DNA of 64,000 nt from Nonomuraea fuscirosea (GTDB lineage Bacteria > Actinomycetota > Actinomycetes > Streptosporangiales > Streptosporangiaceae). Location of the stretch: positions 434,001 through 498,000 of the forward strand of contig NZ_PVNG01000004.1 of the NCBI RefSeq assembly GCF_003001935.1. Reading direction: 5' to 3'. Both the position numbers and the translations under genes were made by a program. Below the pieces are notes generated by a model. It was not told the origin of the DNA. It saw only the letters and a program-made list of their open reading frames with translations, and did no database searches. Numbering within the stretch: position 1 is the stretch's first letter; every line of letters starts with the position of its first letter. This document shows, piece after piece, positions 49,893 to 58,542 of the stretch.

Positions 49893-52619
49893 GTGAGTTA
49901 CAGCAGCAACGGCCAGGAGCCGACCGGCCGCCCTCGGGACACCGGAGGGCGGGCCCGCGCGTCGGCTCGACCGGGGAGACGTCAGCGCCCGTCCGAGGGC
50001 GGCGCGCCCGGCGAGCCCTTCTCCGCCCATGCCGAGCGGCCGGCTCCCCAGCCGGGCGCTCCATCGGGCGTCCCGTCGCAAGCCCCACCCGACGCGCCGC
50101 CGGGTACGCGGCGGCGCCGGAGCGGTCGCGGGAGGCCGGGCGGGTCCGGCGGCGACGGTCCGGCTGGTCACGGTGCTCAGGGCGCTCAGGGTTCCGGTGG
50201 TCCAGGTGGCCGCGGTCCTGGTGGGCAGGGCCCTGGCGGTGGCGGCCCTGGTGGCGGTCCCGGCGGTGGTGGTCCCGGCGGTGAAGGTCCCGGTGGGCGG
50301 GACGAGCCGGCGGGGCGGCGCGGCTCGCGCCGCAGCGGCTGGAAGCGCTTCGTCCCCAGCTGGAAGATCGTGGTGGCCGGCGTCACCGTCCTGGTGGCGG
50401 GCGTGTTCGGCATGATCATGGTCGCGTACGCCAACACGCCGCTGCCCGACGAGACCCAGGACCAGGCCATCGAGCAGGGCAGCATCATCTACTACCGGGA
50501 CGGCAAGACCGAGATCGCCCGCCTGGGCACGAAACGCGAGATCGTCGACATCTCCCGGATCCCCCGGCACGTCCAGGACGCCTTCATCGCCGCGGAGAAC
50601 CGTACGTTCCGGACCGACCCTGGCATCTCGGTGTCGGGCATCACCCGTGCGGTGTGGAGCACGGTGACCGGCCAGCAGGTCCAGGGCGGTTCGACGATCA
50701 CGCAGGAGATGGCCCGCGGCTACTACGACGGCCTCAGCCAGGAGCGGACGATCCAGCGGAAGGTCAAGGAGATCTTCGTCGCCATCCGCGCGGGCAAGGA
50801 GATGTCCAAGGACGAGATCCTGGCCAACTACCTCAACACGATCTACTTCGGGCGCGGCGCGGACGGCATCCAGGCCGCCGCGCAGGCGTTCTTCGACCGG
50901 GACGTGGAGAAGCTGACTCCCGCCCAGGCCGCCTACCTGGCGGGCCGGATCCAGAGCCCGGACGCGTTCGACGCGGCGGAGGCGAAGAAGAACTTCGCGC
51001 CGACGAAGGAGCGGTTCGCGTACGTCATCGACGGCATGGGCGTCGTCGATCCGGCGAAGTACGGCTCGCTGCGCACCACGGCGAAGTTCCCCAAGCTCGC
51101 CAGGCCGGACAAGAAGGAGACGCTCAAGGGCATCAACGGCTACATGGTCGACATCGTCCAGCGCGAGCTGGAGCGGCGGGGGATCACCCGCGAGCGCCTG
51201 CGCGCCGAGGGGTACCGCGTGACGACGACGTTCGACAAGAGGCTGATGCGGGCCGCGAAGAAGACGGTCGAGAGCAACCTCGACGCCATCGGCGACAAGA
51301 ACATCCGCGCGAACATGGCCGCCGTGGACCCGCGCAACGGCCGCGTGATCGCCTTCTACAGTGGCCGTGACTATCTCAAGAGCTTCACCAACAACGCCTT
51401 CGACGCCAACAAGCAGGCCGCGTCGGCGTTCAAGCCGTACGTGCTGGCCGCCTGGCTGGAGAGCGGCTACAGCCTCAAGAGCTTCGTGTCGGGCAAGGGC
51501 CCGGTCACGCTGCCGGGCACCAAGCCGATCCGCAACTCGCACGACGTCGGCGCGGCGGTGCAGATCGACAAGGCCACCGCCCAGTCGGTGAACACCGCGT
51601 TCGCCACGATGGCGCAGGAGGTCGGCCTGGAGGAGGTCGAGAAGATCGCCGAGGGCGCCGGGATCGACAAGAAGGACCTGGCCCTGGCCATCAAGGACCA
51701 CGCCTACGGCATGTCCATCGGCGCCGGCCTGGTCACCCCGGTCGAGCAGGCCGCCGGGTACGGCATCTTCGCCAACGGCGGCGTCCACCACGACGCCCAC
51801 GTGGTCATCTCGGTCAAGGCGTACACCGGCAAGACCGTCCTGCAGGAGGCCGGCAAGCCGGCCACGGTCATCAGCCCCGACACCGCCGCCGACGCCACGT
51901 ACGCGATGCAGCAGGTGGTCAAGAACGGCACCGCGGCCGGCACGGCGCTGCCCGGCGGCCGGCCGATCGCCGGCAAGACCGGCACCAACAACGAGAACAA
52001 GGAAGCCTGGTTCGTCGGCTACGCCCCGCAACTGTCCGCGGCCGTCGGGATGTACAAAGAGGTCCCGCAGCGCAACCCGAAGACGAAGAAGATCCTCAAG
52101 GACGCCAACGGCTACCCGCTGCCCAAGGAGGTCTCCCTCGGGAACATCCAGGGCGCCGGCACGCCCACCAAGATCTGGCGCGACTTCATGACGCTCGCGA
52201 TGGAGGGCAAGCCGGTCGAGCCGTTCCCCGCGCCGGCCTTCGCCGGCGAGCCGCACAACCTGGTGAACAAGCCGGAGCCCAAGCCGACCAAGGAACCGGA
52301 CGAGCCGGGCGGCGACGACTTCGGCACCGATCCGGCCTGCCCCGGCGACCCCTCCTGCGGCGCCGGCGACCCGGGTGACGGCACCGTCGACGACGGCGGT
52401 GACGACGGCGGCGACACGGGCACGTCCGACGAGGACCCGCTCGGGGACGACGGCGACCCGACGCTGAACGACAACGGCGATTCCGGCAGTACGGGCGATT
52501 CCGGCGGGACCGGCGACTCGGGCGGCACCGGCGATTCCGGCGACACCGGGGACTCAGGCGGCACGGGCGACTCCGGCGGGACCGGTACGGCACCGACCTC
52601 CGGCCCCCAGGGCGGCTGA
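49893..52619 (+). CDS. Class A penicillin-binding protein (GT51 transglycosylase plus transpeptidase)
   Basis: Bifunctional peptidoglycan synthase of 908 residues. A long disordered cytoplasmic N-terminus rich in Gly-Pro (about 130 residues) precedes the membrane helix WKIVVAGVTVLVAGVFGMIMVAYA. GT51 motifs: AFIAAENRTFRTDPGIS, with the catalytic Glu kept, and QGGSTITQEMARGYY. Transpeptidase motifs: SAFK (SxxK), SVN (SxN) and KTGT in AGKTGTNNENKEAWFVGY. The C-terminal tail is Asp/Gly/Ser/Thr-rich (GDSGGTGDSGG). AAAAGGA supports GTG 49893; ATG 49866 is an alternative. It builds cell wall for growth or sporulation. Confidence 0.92.
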   Translation: MSYSSNGQEPTGRPRDTGGRARASARPGRRQRPSEGGAPGEPFSAHAERPAPQPGAPSGVPSQAPPDAPPGTRRRRSGRGRPGGSGGDGPAGHGAQGAQGSGGPGGRGPGGQGPGGGGPGGGPGGGGPGGEGPGGRDEPAGRRGSRRSGWKRFVPSWKIVVAGVTVLVAGVFGMIMVAYANTPLPDETQDQAIEQGSIIYYRDGKTEIARLGTKREIVDISRIPRHVQDAFIAAENRTFRTDPGISVSGITRAVWSTVTGQQVQGGSTITQEMARGYYDGLSQERTIQRKVKEIFVAIRAGKEMSKDEILANYLNTIYFGRGADGIQAAAQAFFDRDVEKLTPAQAAYLAGRIQSPDAFDAAEAKKNFAPTKERFAYVIDGMGVVDPAKYGSLRTTAKFPKLARPDKKETLKGINGYMVDIVQRELERRGITRERLRAEGYRVTTTFDKRLMRAAKKTVESNLDAIGDKNIRANMAAVDPRNGRVIAFYSGRDYLKSFTNNAFDANKQAASAFKPYVLAAWLESGYSLKSFVSGKGPVTLPGTKPIRNSHDVGAAVQIDKATAQSVNTAFATMAQEVGLEEVEKIAEGAGIDKKDLALAIKDHAYGMSIGAGLVTPVEQAAGYGIFANGGVHHDAHVVISVKAYTGKTVLQEAGKPATVISPDTAADATYAMQQVVKNGTAAGTALPGGRPIAGKTGTNNENKEAWFVGYAPQLSAAVGMYKEVPQRNPKTKKILKDANGYPLPKEVSLGNIQGAGTPTKIWRDFMTLAMEGKPVEPFPAPAFAGEPHNLVNKPEPKPTKEPDEPGGDDFGTDPACPGDPSCGAGDPGDGTVDDGGDDGGDTGTSDEDPLGDDGDPTLNDNGDSGSTGDSGGTGDSGGTGDSGDTGDSGGTGDSGGTGTAPTSGPQGG

Positions 52620-52627
52620 GGCCGCCC
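52610..52627 (+). terminator. Hairpin at the end of the penicillin-binding-protein gene
   Basis: GGGCGGC-TGAG-GCCGCCC is a perfect 7-bp stem whose 4-nt loop contains the TGA stop. No T-run follows, as usual for high-GC terminators. Confidence 0.5.
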
Positions 52628-52747
52628 GCACGGTGAGGCTGCCCGGACACGGCGCGCGGAAAGATGACAGGAGGTGTCGGGTTTTCGGTCGAGAATGGAC
52701 ACCGACGCCCGGCCACCAGGGCCGGCCATGACTCGACGAGGACCTCG

Positions 52748-53266
52748 ATGCACGAAACGCCGGAAGAGCTCAAGGAGCTGCAAGCCCTCCTCGACGCCTC
52801 TCTCGCCCGCTCCACCCCGCATCTCCGCTCGATCATCCGCGGCGAGAGCACTCTGACCGCCGAGCAGCTCACCCAGGTGCTCACCGGGATGCGGACCCTC
52901 GCCCTGTCCACCGTGACGGCGAAGGGCGAGCCGCGGATCAGCGGCGTGGACGGGCACTTCCTGCACGGGAGATGGCTTTTCGGCACCGCGCGCGACGCGG
53001 CCAAGGCCCGCCATCTCGCCGCCAGGCCCGCCGCCAGCGCCGCCTACCTGCTCGGCGAGGACCTGGGCGTGTTCACCCACGGCGAGGTCGAGATCCTCAA
53101 CCCCCGTGACGGCGAGCCGGCCGCGGACTGGCCGGACCTGCTCGCCTACTTGCAGGATCATTACGGCCAGGACGCCTTCGACTGGGAGAAGGACGTGGTC
53201 TACTTCCGGCTGCGTCCCCGCTGGATGACCGTGTACGCGCCCGACTTCGGGAAGCTCGTCTCCTGA
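52748..53266 (+). CDS. Pyridoxamine 5'-phosphate oxidase-fold (PPOX) flavin protein
   Basis: FMN-binding split-barrel protein of 172 residues: LTGMRTLALSTVTAKGEPRISGVDGHFLHGRWLFGTARDAAKARHLAARPAASAAYLLGEDLGVFTHGEVEI is the PPOX pattern, with the strand TLALSTV at the flavin. Such proteins bind FMN, F420 or heme. ATG 52748 is chosen because similarity starts there. The 3' end meets the convergent secreted-protein gene with 4 nt between stops. Confidence 0.88.
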   Translation: MHETPEELKELQALLDASLARSTPHLRSIIRGESTLTAEQLTQVLTGMRTLALSTVTAKGEPRISGVDGHFLHGRWLFGTARDAAKARHLAARPAASAAYLLGEDLGVFTHGEVEILNPRDGEPAADWPDLLAYLQDHYGQDAFDWEKDVVYFRLRPRWMTVYAPDFGKLVS

Positions 53267-53270
53267 GGAG

Positions 53271-53678
53271 TCACGGACGGTCGGCGCGGACCGCCTCCGG
53301 GCTCCGGCAGACGAGGCAGAAGCGGTAGAGGTCCACCCGGGTGAGCGTGCCGGCCGGGTTGTAGCGGCGCTTGCAGAAGGCCCGCCAGTTGCCGGTGGCC
53401 TCCAGCACCGCGCCCGCCGCCTGGCACTTGAGGCACGCGTTGGGGTTGTTGTACGACGAGTCGAAGTAGTAGTCGCGGGGGATGGAGCCGTCGCTGCAGG
53501 CGACCGCCAGCGCGACCGCAACGCTCGTGCTCGTGCTCGCGCCGGCGGTCGTGCTCGTGCTGGTGCTCGCGCCGGCGGCGGCGCTTCCGCCGGTCAGCAG
53601 CGTGACGACCGTGCCGAGCACGGCGGCCGCGCCCAGCACGACGACCGGCCGGCGTCCCGTCGATCTTGTGAATGCCAT
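53271..53678 (-). CDS. Small secreted Cys-rich protein, unknown function
   Basis: Exported protein of 135 residues: signal peptide TRSTGRRPVVVLGAAAVLGTVVTLLTGGSAAA, then an AST/TTA repeat linker (GASTSTSTTAGASTSTS), then a Cys-rich domain with CSDGS, CLKCQAAGAVLEATGNWRAFCKRRYNPAGTLTRVDLYRFCLVC. The CxxC pairs could bind metal or form disulfides; the pattern is not one I know. The gene converges with the PPOX gene. Confidence 0.7.
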   Translation of the reverse strand: MAFTRSTGRRPVVVLGAAAVLGTVVTLLTGGSAAAGASTSTSTTAGASTSTSVAVALAVACSDGSIPRDYYFDSSYNNPNACLKCQAAGAVLEATGNWRAFCKRRYNPAGTLTRVDLYRFCLVCRSPEAVRADRP

Positions 53679-53811
53679 GTCAGCCTCCTCCTGGTGGAAT
53701 CCCGATTCTCGGCGGAGGCGACAGGGCAGGACAGGGCGGCAGCCGGGCATCGGCCGGACTTATCGCGATTCGCCGCCCCATTCCAGCCGGTCGGCCCCTA
53801 GTCTGCCGGGC

Positions 53812-54216
53812 ATGCGCATGCTGCACCTCGGGCTGCGGGTCACCGACCTGGACCGCTCGCTCGCCTTCTACACCGCCGTCGGCTACGCCGAGCTCGGCCG
53901 GGTCCCGGAGACGGGGTTCGGCAGCCTGACCATGCTCAAGCTGCCCGGCGACCCGTACGTGAGCCTCGAACTCGTGCACGATCCCGCGAGGCCGGTCAAG
54001 GACACCGGCGCCGTCAACCACCTCGTCATCCAGGTGGACGACCTCCACGCCACGATCGCCGGCCTCGCGGACAAGGGCGTCACGGCCGAGCCGCCGGCGG
54101 AGCTGGGCCCGGGGTTCTGGACGTCGTGGCTGACCGACCCCGACGGCTACCGGATCGAGCTGGTCCAGTGGCCGCCCGGCCATCCCCCCGGCATGACGGC
54201 GGCGGACTTCGCCTGA
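53812..54216 (+). CDS. VOC-family glyoxalase-like protein
   Basis: Single VOC protein of 134 residues: MLHLGLRVTDLDRSLAFYTAVGYAELGRVPETGFGSLTMLKLPGDPYVSLELV and, after a linker, NHLVIQVDDLHATIAGLADKGVTAEPP with the closing FWTSWLTDPDGYRIELVQW. His and Glu at the domain starts and ends (HLGL, SLELV, NHLVI, RIELV) are the usual four metal ligands. It resembles lactoylglutathione-lyase-like proteins. ATG 53812. Confidence 0.9.
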   Translation: MRMLHLGLRVTDLDRSLAFYTAVGYAELGRVPETGFGSLTMLKLPGDPYVSLELVHDPARPVKDTGAVNHLVIQVDDLHATIAGLADKGVTAEPPAELGPGFWTSWLTDPDGYRIELVQWPPGHPPGMTAADFA

Positions 54217-54241
54217 CGTCCGAAGCCGCCGGCCAAGGCCC

Positions 54242-54616
54242 TCAGGTTGTCGCGTACAAAGGTGCCAGGTCGATGAAGATGCGGTAGTCCGAGATCAGGC
54301 CGTCGTCGCGGGTGCGCCAGATCGTCACGGCGGCGGCGCTGACGTCCTTGCCGTCCAGCCGGCGGTAGGTGACCTCGGTCTCGGCGATGCTGTCCGCGCC
54401 GACCCGCCAGTGCCTGACGATCCGGTGCCGCAGGCCCCCGATGGTGGCGTAGAACGCGCGCAACCCGTCGGCGACGGCCTCGCGGCCCACCATCGGCTCG
54501 GCGTTGCCGAACACCATCGTGACGTCCTCGGCCAGCAGCTTCGCGAACGCGTCCGGGTCGAACGTGTCGACGGTCTGGAAAAGGTGGCGTACCTCGTCGT
54601 CGGACATGCCGCTCAT
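54242..54616 (-). CDS. NTF2/SnoaL-like protein
   Basis: NTF2-fold protein of 124 residues (MSDDEVRHLFQTVDTFDPDAFAKLLAEDVTMVFGNAEPMVGREAVADGLRAFYATIGGLRHRIVRHWRVGADSIAETEVTYRRLDGKDVSAAAVTIWRTRDDGLISDYRIFIDL). The fold forms a cone-shaped pocket for small ligands; function is unassigned. ATG 54616 or ATG 54607 may be used. It converges with the VOC gene. Confidence 0.88.
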   Translation of the reverse strand: MSGMSDDEVRHLFQTVDTFDPDAFAKLLAEDVTMVFGNAEPMVGREAVADGLRAFYATIGGLRHRIVRHWRVGADSIAETEVTYRRLDGKDVSAAAVTIWRTRDDGLISDYRIFIDLAPLYATT

Positions 54617-54730
54617 CCCCCTGCCGCTAAGGATCGATGCCTCCACGATGAGCGCCGCACCGCCGCCGGGCAAGCCATGAATTCGTGCCGGAAAGCGCCC
54701 GAACGGGCCTCTTCTAGATCGGTAGAGTGA

Positions 54731-55128
54731 GCGATCGTCGCGGACGCCGTCATCGACGTCGACGAACACGACTACAACGCCGCCGGCTACGGTGTGGGCC
54801 GGCCCAGCGTGACCAGCGTCGACCAGCAGGGGAACCTGCTGCTGTTCTACAGCGGACTGGACTGCGCGGCCCTGGACGCGCCGGACCCGTCCTGCGACGT
54901 CGCCGATCGCGGCACCGCCGTGCGCACGCTGGACCTCGGCGACGCCGGCGCGCCGGTGCTCGGCGAGCGGCGCTTCGTCACCACCGCCGGGCTGACACCG
55001 GAGCCGTTCCTGCCGAACTCCGGACGATTCCTGCACCACGCGTCCTGGGCCTACGTTCCGCGGGCACCGTGCCGCCCCGGGACGGCTACTTCACCTGTCG
55101 TCCCCAGCACGGCACCACGGCACTGTGA
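54731..55128 (+). pseudogene. Headless fragment of a secreted beta-rich protein
   Basis: The frame opens right after an in-frame TGA at 54728 and reads IVADAVIDVDEHDYNAAGYGVGRPSVTSVDQQGNLLLFYSGLDCAALDAPDPSCDVADRGTAVRTLDLGDAGAPVLGERRFVTTAGLTPEPFLPNSGRFLHHASWAYVP, well-behaved protein sequence of beta-propeller-like type, with no plausible start. After about 55055 a shift to another frame continues AGTVPPRDGYFTC to a stop at 55128. Both features indicate a decayed gene that lost its 5' part. I do not know the parent family. Confidence 0.5.
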
Positions 55129-55149
55129 TGTGACGCAGGCCGGGCGCCG

Positions 55150-55184
55150 GTGTATACGAGCGTGTACTCAAGCGAACTATACAC
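55150..55184. promoter_or_regulatory. Operator-like inverted repeats before tetR
   Basis: GTGTATA (55150-55156) and TATACAC (55178-55184) form perfect 7-bp arms 21 bp apart, and GTATAC-GAGC-GTGTAC within the left part is a second quasi-dyad. The right arm lies 8 bp before ATG 55192. This is probably a TetR autoregulatory site. Confidence 0.5.
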
Positions 55185-55191
55185 TTGTAGA

Positions 55192-55794
55192 ATGAGCGAC
55201 CGACCCGCACCCGACCGGCGCAGACGCGACGCCGCCGCCACCCGGCAGGCCATCCTCGACGCGGCGGTCGCCGCCTTCACCCGGCACGGTTACGACGGGG
55301 TGGGGGTCCGCGACATCGCCGGGAACGCGGGGGTGACCGCGATGCTCATCAACCGCTACTTCGGGTCGAAGGAGCAACTGTTCGCCGAAGCGGTCGACGT
55401 CTCCTTCGCGCCGCGTACCGTCATCACCGGCACGGGCCGGGAACTGGCCGCGAGCACCGCGCGCACGCTGGTGTCACGGACGGCGCCGGACGCCGAGGAG
55501 CTGGGCCCGTTCCTGCTCATGCTCCGGTCGGCCGCCAACCCGCGCGCGGCGGAGATCATGCGCGAGGCGATCGGCCGCCACGCCGGCCGCCACCTCACCG
55601 AGGAGTTGTCCGGCCCGGGGGCAGAGGTGCGGGCGGAGCTGATGCTCGCCGTGCAGGCGGGGGTGTGGCTGATGCGCCACGTCATCGGCACCCCGGCCCT
55701 CGCCGAAGCCCACTCCGAAGACCTCGCCCCGCTCGTCACCACCCTCTTCCGCTCCCTGAACCCGACCCCGGCCGACACCGTCCCCCAGGCATGA
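55192..55794 (+). CDS. TetR-family transcriptional regulator
   Basis: Repressor of 200 residues with HTH RRRDAAATRQAILDAAVAAFTRHGYDGVGVRDIAGNAGVTAMLINRYFGSKEQLF. The C-terminal ligand domain ends in LEAGVWLMRHVIG-like sequence (LAVQAGVWLMRHVIGTPALAEA, TetR_C_17-like). ATG 55192 follows the operator-like repeats; GTG 55150 would overlap them. No target gene is adjacent except the convergent SDR. Confidence 0.92.
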   Translation: MSDRPAPDRRRRDAAATRQAILDAAVAAFTRHGYDGVGVRDIAGNAGVTAMLINRYFGSKEQLFAEAVDVSFAPRTVITGTGRELAASTARTLVSRTAPDAEELGPFLLMLRSAANPRAAEIMREAIGRHAGRHLTEELSGPGAEVRAELMLAVQAGVWLMRHVIGTPALAEAHSEDLAPLVTTLFRSLNPTPADTVPQA

Positions 55795-55972
55795 CCGGGC
55801 TCAGCCTGACGTCGCGCACCAGGCACGGCTGCTTAGGCACTGACGTCTCCTGCCGGGCGTGGCCGGGCTCGGATGGACGTCGTGCGCCGGACGCGGAGAG
55901 GGCGGACTGACGCCGTGTGCCGGGCATGGGCGGACCCGGCCGGCATCGCGTGCGGCCTGAACGGTGGGGTGG

Positions 55973-56737
55973 TCAGGCGGCGGTGATGCCGCCGTCGATC
56001 GCGAGGGCGGCGCCGGTGATGAAGCCGGCCTCGTCACTGAGCAGGAACGCCACGAACGCCGCGACCTCCTCCGGCCGGCCGACCCGCCCGATCGGGTGCA
56101 TCGCGGCGGCGATCCGCATCGACTCCTCCGGCGTCGGGCCCATGCCCGCCCGCAGCAGCGGCGTGTCGACGCCGCCGGTGACCAGGGCGTTGACCCGTAC
56201 GCCGGCCGGGGCCGCGTCGAGCGCCGCCGAACGGGTGAGACCGATGACGCCGTGCTTGGCGGCGCTGTAGGAGGCCATGCCCGCCTGCCCGGTCACGCCC
56301 AGGATGGAGGCGTTGTTCACGATCGCGCCCCCGCCGCTCGCACCCAGCGCCGGGATCTGGTGCTTCAGGCCGAAGAAGACGCTGTTGAGGTTGAGCGCGA
56401 GGTCCCCCTGCCAGGCGTCGCCGTCGATCTCGGTCACCGCCCCTGCCGCCGTGGCGGCCCCGACGTTGTTGAACACGCCGTCGAGCCGGCCGTACCGTTC
56501 GACCGTCTGCCGGACCAGCTCCGCCACCTGCCCTTCCTCGCGTACGTCGGTGGGGACGAAGGTGGCCTCCCGCCCGGCGAGCCGAAGGCCGGCCACCAGC
56601 GCCTCTCCCGCTTCCTTGCCACGGGCGGCCAGGACGACCTTGGCCCCCTCATCAGCGAGCCGCTCGGCAGCGGCGCGGCCCATGCCGGAGGTGGCGCCGG
56701 TGATCAGGATGACCTTGTCGGTGAAACGCGTGGACAC
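55973..56737 (-). CDS. Short-chain dehydrogenase/reductase (classical)
   Basis: NAD(P)-dependent oxidoreductase of 254 residues. Cofactor site VILITGATSGMGRAAAERLADEG; NNVG in GVFNNVGAATAAG; catalytic Ser in AIVNNASILGVTG and Tyr-x3-Lys in MASYSAAKHGVIGLTRSAALD; C-terminal GRVGRPEEVAAFVAFLLSDEAGFITGAALAIDGG. It is typical of glucose-1-dehydrogenase/cyclohexanol-dehydrogenase relatives. It lies downstream of the MDR reductase on the same strand, 80 nt away, perhaps in one operon under the HxlR regulator. Confidence 0.93.
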   Translation of the reverse strand: MSTRFTDKVILITGATSGMGRAAAERLADEGAKVVLAARGKEAGEALVAGLRLAGREATFVPTDVREEGQVAELVRQTVERYGRLDGVFNNVGAATAAGAVTEIDGDAWQGDLALNLNSVFFGLKHQIPALGASGGGAIVNNASILGVTGQAGMASYSAAKHGVIGLTRSAALDAAPAGVRVNALVTGGVDTPLLRAGMGPTPEESMRIAAAMHPIGRVGRPEEVAAFVAFLLSDEAGFITGAALAIDGGITAA

Positions 56738-56817
56738 GATGACTCCTCAGTGTTGTCGGGTGACGTCAATGGCCAGGCTCGGGCTCAGAAGATGAGCGCG
56801 ATGACCGGGATCGGGGT

Positions 56818-57840
56818 TCAGAAGGTGAGGACGATGCGGCCGCGGACGCCGCCGGCTTCGAGTCGCCGGTGTGCTTCGGCCGCCTCGCTCGCCGGGAGGG
56901 TGGCCGCGACGCGCGGAGTGAGCACGCCCTGCTCGGCGAGGTCGCGGATCTGGCGCAGTTTGTCCGTCCGGCCCGCGTATTCCGGGACGAACGGCGTCAG
57001 CACCGTGACCCGGCCGCCGACGTTCGACACCTGGCCGCCGGGCAGCTTCTCGTCACGGAAACGGGCGTAGGTCCCGCCGTCGCGGACGGCGTCGAGCAGA
57101 CCAGTCCCGACGAGCGCGGTATCGGCGAGGGCGTCCACGCCGTCCGGATACAGCGCCCGAATACGAGCGGCAACGCCCGATCGCCCTGGGGCGGGGTCCG
57201 TTGCGGGCAGGTCGCGAGCAGCGGCGTCTGTTCTGCTCCGGTCGCGAGGGACGACGTTCGTCGCGCCCAGCTCGCGGACCAGGGCCTCGTCGGCGGGGGC
57301 GGCGTCGGCGAGGACCGTCAGGCCCGCGTGTCCGCCGAGTTGCACCAGGTACCCGCCGAGAGCCCCGGCGGCCCCGATCACCGCCAGCACCGAGCCAGGA
57401 GCGAGGGCCAGCTGGTCGAGGGCCAGCAGGGCGGTGAGCCCGTTCATCGGCAGGGTCGCCGCCGCCACGTGGTCCAGGCCGGCGGGCGCGGGGACGACCC
57501 AGCCGGCCGGCAGCACGACGTGCTCGGCGTAGCCGCCGGCGGCCTGGCCGATCGGGATCACCATCGCCATCACCGGCTCGCCCACGGCGAGACCGGTCTC
57601 GGTTCCCGGGCCGATCTCGTCGATCACGCCGGCGATGTCCATCCCGGGCACGTACGGGCCCGGCACGCCGGCGAGCACGTGAGCGTTCGCGCCGGAGCGC
57701 AGCAGCGTGTCCGATGGGTTGACGGCCGCCGCGTGCACCCGCACCCGGACCTCGCCGGGCCCGGCGTGCGGATCCGGCAGATCCATGACCCGAAGCACGT
57801 CCGGCCCGCCGAACTCGAAAAGGCCGATGGCTCGCATCAT
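56818..57840 (-). CDS. MDR-family NADP-dependent oxidoreductase
   Basis: Quinone-reductase-like enzyme of 340 residues: IGLFEFGGPDVLRVMDLPDPHAGPGEVRVRVHAAAVNPSDTLLRSG and PGMDIAGVIDEIGPGTE (GroES-like domain), then VLAVIGAAGALGGYLVQLGGHAGL (NADP site). No zinc ligands. An inserted Arg/Asp/Ala-rich stretch (RDRSRTDAAARDLPATDPAPGRSG) sits after the nucleotide fold. GGGAG supports ATG 57840; ATG 57852 is possible. Divergent from an HxlR regulator, its likely controller. Confidence 0.9.
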   Translation of the reverse strand: MMRAIGLFEFGGPDVLRVMDLPDPHAGPGEVRVRVHAAAVNPSDTLLRSGANAHVLAGVPGPYVPGMDIAGVIDEIGPGTETGLAVGEPVMAMVIPIGQAAGGYAEHVVLPAGWVVPAPAGLDHVAAATLPMNGLTALLALDQLALAPGSVLAVIGAAGALGGYLVQLGGHAGLTVLADAAPADEALVRELGATNVVPRDRSRTDAAARDLPATDPAPGRSGVAARIRALYPDGVDALADTALVGTGLLDAVRDGGTYARFRDEKLPGGQVSNVGGRVTVLTPFVPEYAGRTDKLRQIRDLAEQGVLTPRVAATLPASEAAEAHRRLEAGGVRGRIVLTF

Positions 57841-57872
57841 CGCAGCTCCCATACGGTTCTCTTTAGTTACCT

Positions 57873-57889
57873 GGTACGACATTCGTACC
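57873..57889. promoter_or_regulatory. Perfect 17-bp dyad in the MDR/HxlR spacer
   Basis: GGTACGA-CAT-TCGTACC has perfect 7-bp arms and lies 32 bp from ATG 57840. Size and position suit an HxlR dimer repressing the reductase. Confidence 0.55.
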
Positions 57890-57952
57890 CTCGCACTAAG
57901 GGGCAAAAGCGACAAGAGAGCACTTTCAAGTGCGCAGGTATCACCGGGAGAA

Positions 57953-57966
57953 CCGTTCCGGAACGG
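57953..57966. promoter_or_regulatory. Perfect 14-bp palindrome before hxlR
   Basis: CCGTTCCGGAACGG is followed by GGTACC and a TATACT -10 ending 7 bp before ATG 57996. It does not share its sequence with the dyad at 57873, so it may be bound by another protein or contribute to the promoter. Confidence 0.45.
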
Positions 57967-57995
57967 AACCAGGTACCGTCCGTATACTGGGGGCC

Positions 57996-58376
57996 ATGGC
58001 GGAACCGCTCCCGATCCTGGCTGACGACGGCCTGTGCGAAGAAGGCCGCGACCTGATCCGCGGCGTGCTCGAACGCATCGGCGACAAGTGGTCGGTGATC
58101 GTCATCTGCCAGCTCGGCGACACCACCCTGCGCTTCAACGAGCTGCGCCGCATGAGCGCCCCCATCACGCAACGCATGCTCAGCGCGACCCTGCGCGGAC
58201 TGGAGCGGGACGGCCTGGTGACGCGGACCGTCCACGACACCAAGCCCCCGAGGGTCGACTACGCGCTCACCCCGCGCGGAAGCAGCCTGCTCGAAGTCGT
58301 CCGCGCCCTGGCCGGCTGGGCGGAGCGCAACGCCACCGGCATTCTGGACTCCAGAACCGCCTTCGACGCCCGGTGA
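57996..58376 (+). CDS. HxlR-family winged-helix regulator
   Basis: Regulator of 126 residues: LIRGVLERIGDKWSVIVICQLGDTTLRFNELRRMSAPITQRMLSATLRGLERDGLVTRTVHDTKPPRVDYALTPRGSSLLEVVRALAGWAERN is the full HxlR domain. Cys residues in DGLCEEG and VICQLG could give redox sensing. ATG 57996 lies 7 nt after a TATACT -10, so the mRNA is probably leaderless. Divergent from the MDR reductase it is expected to control. Confidence 0.92.
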   Translation: MAEPLPILADDGLCEEGRDLIRGVLERIGDKWSVIVICQLGDTTLRFNELRRMSAPITQRMLSATLRGLERDGLVTRTVHDTKPPRVDYALTPRGSSLLEVVRALAGWAERNATGILDSRTAFDAR

Positions 58377-58542
58377 CCCGAGGCGACCCGGACGGGTTGT
58401 CCGCAGGCCCCGAACGGGAAGGTGGACCACTACGGGACCGCCATCGCGAACCCGCCGGACATCGGGCCCGGCGCGGGATGGATTCTGGCGGGTATCCCTG
58501 GGCGCTGATCGGCATGTCCCCGCGGTTTCGCGGGGGGAGCTC

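Noticed and set aside
49491..52256. 921-codon antisense frame over the penicillin-binding protein
   Set aside because: The plus strand holds all GT51 and transpeptidase motifs; the antisense product is Leu/Val/Asp/Arg-rich shadow sequence.
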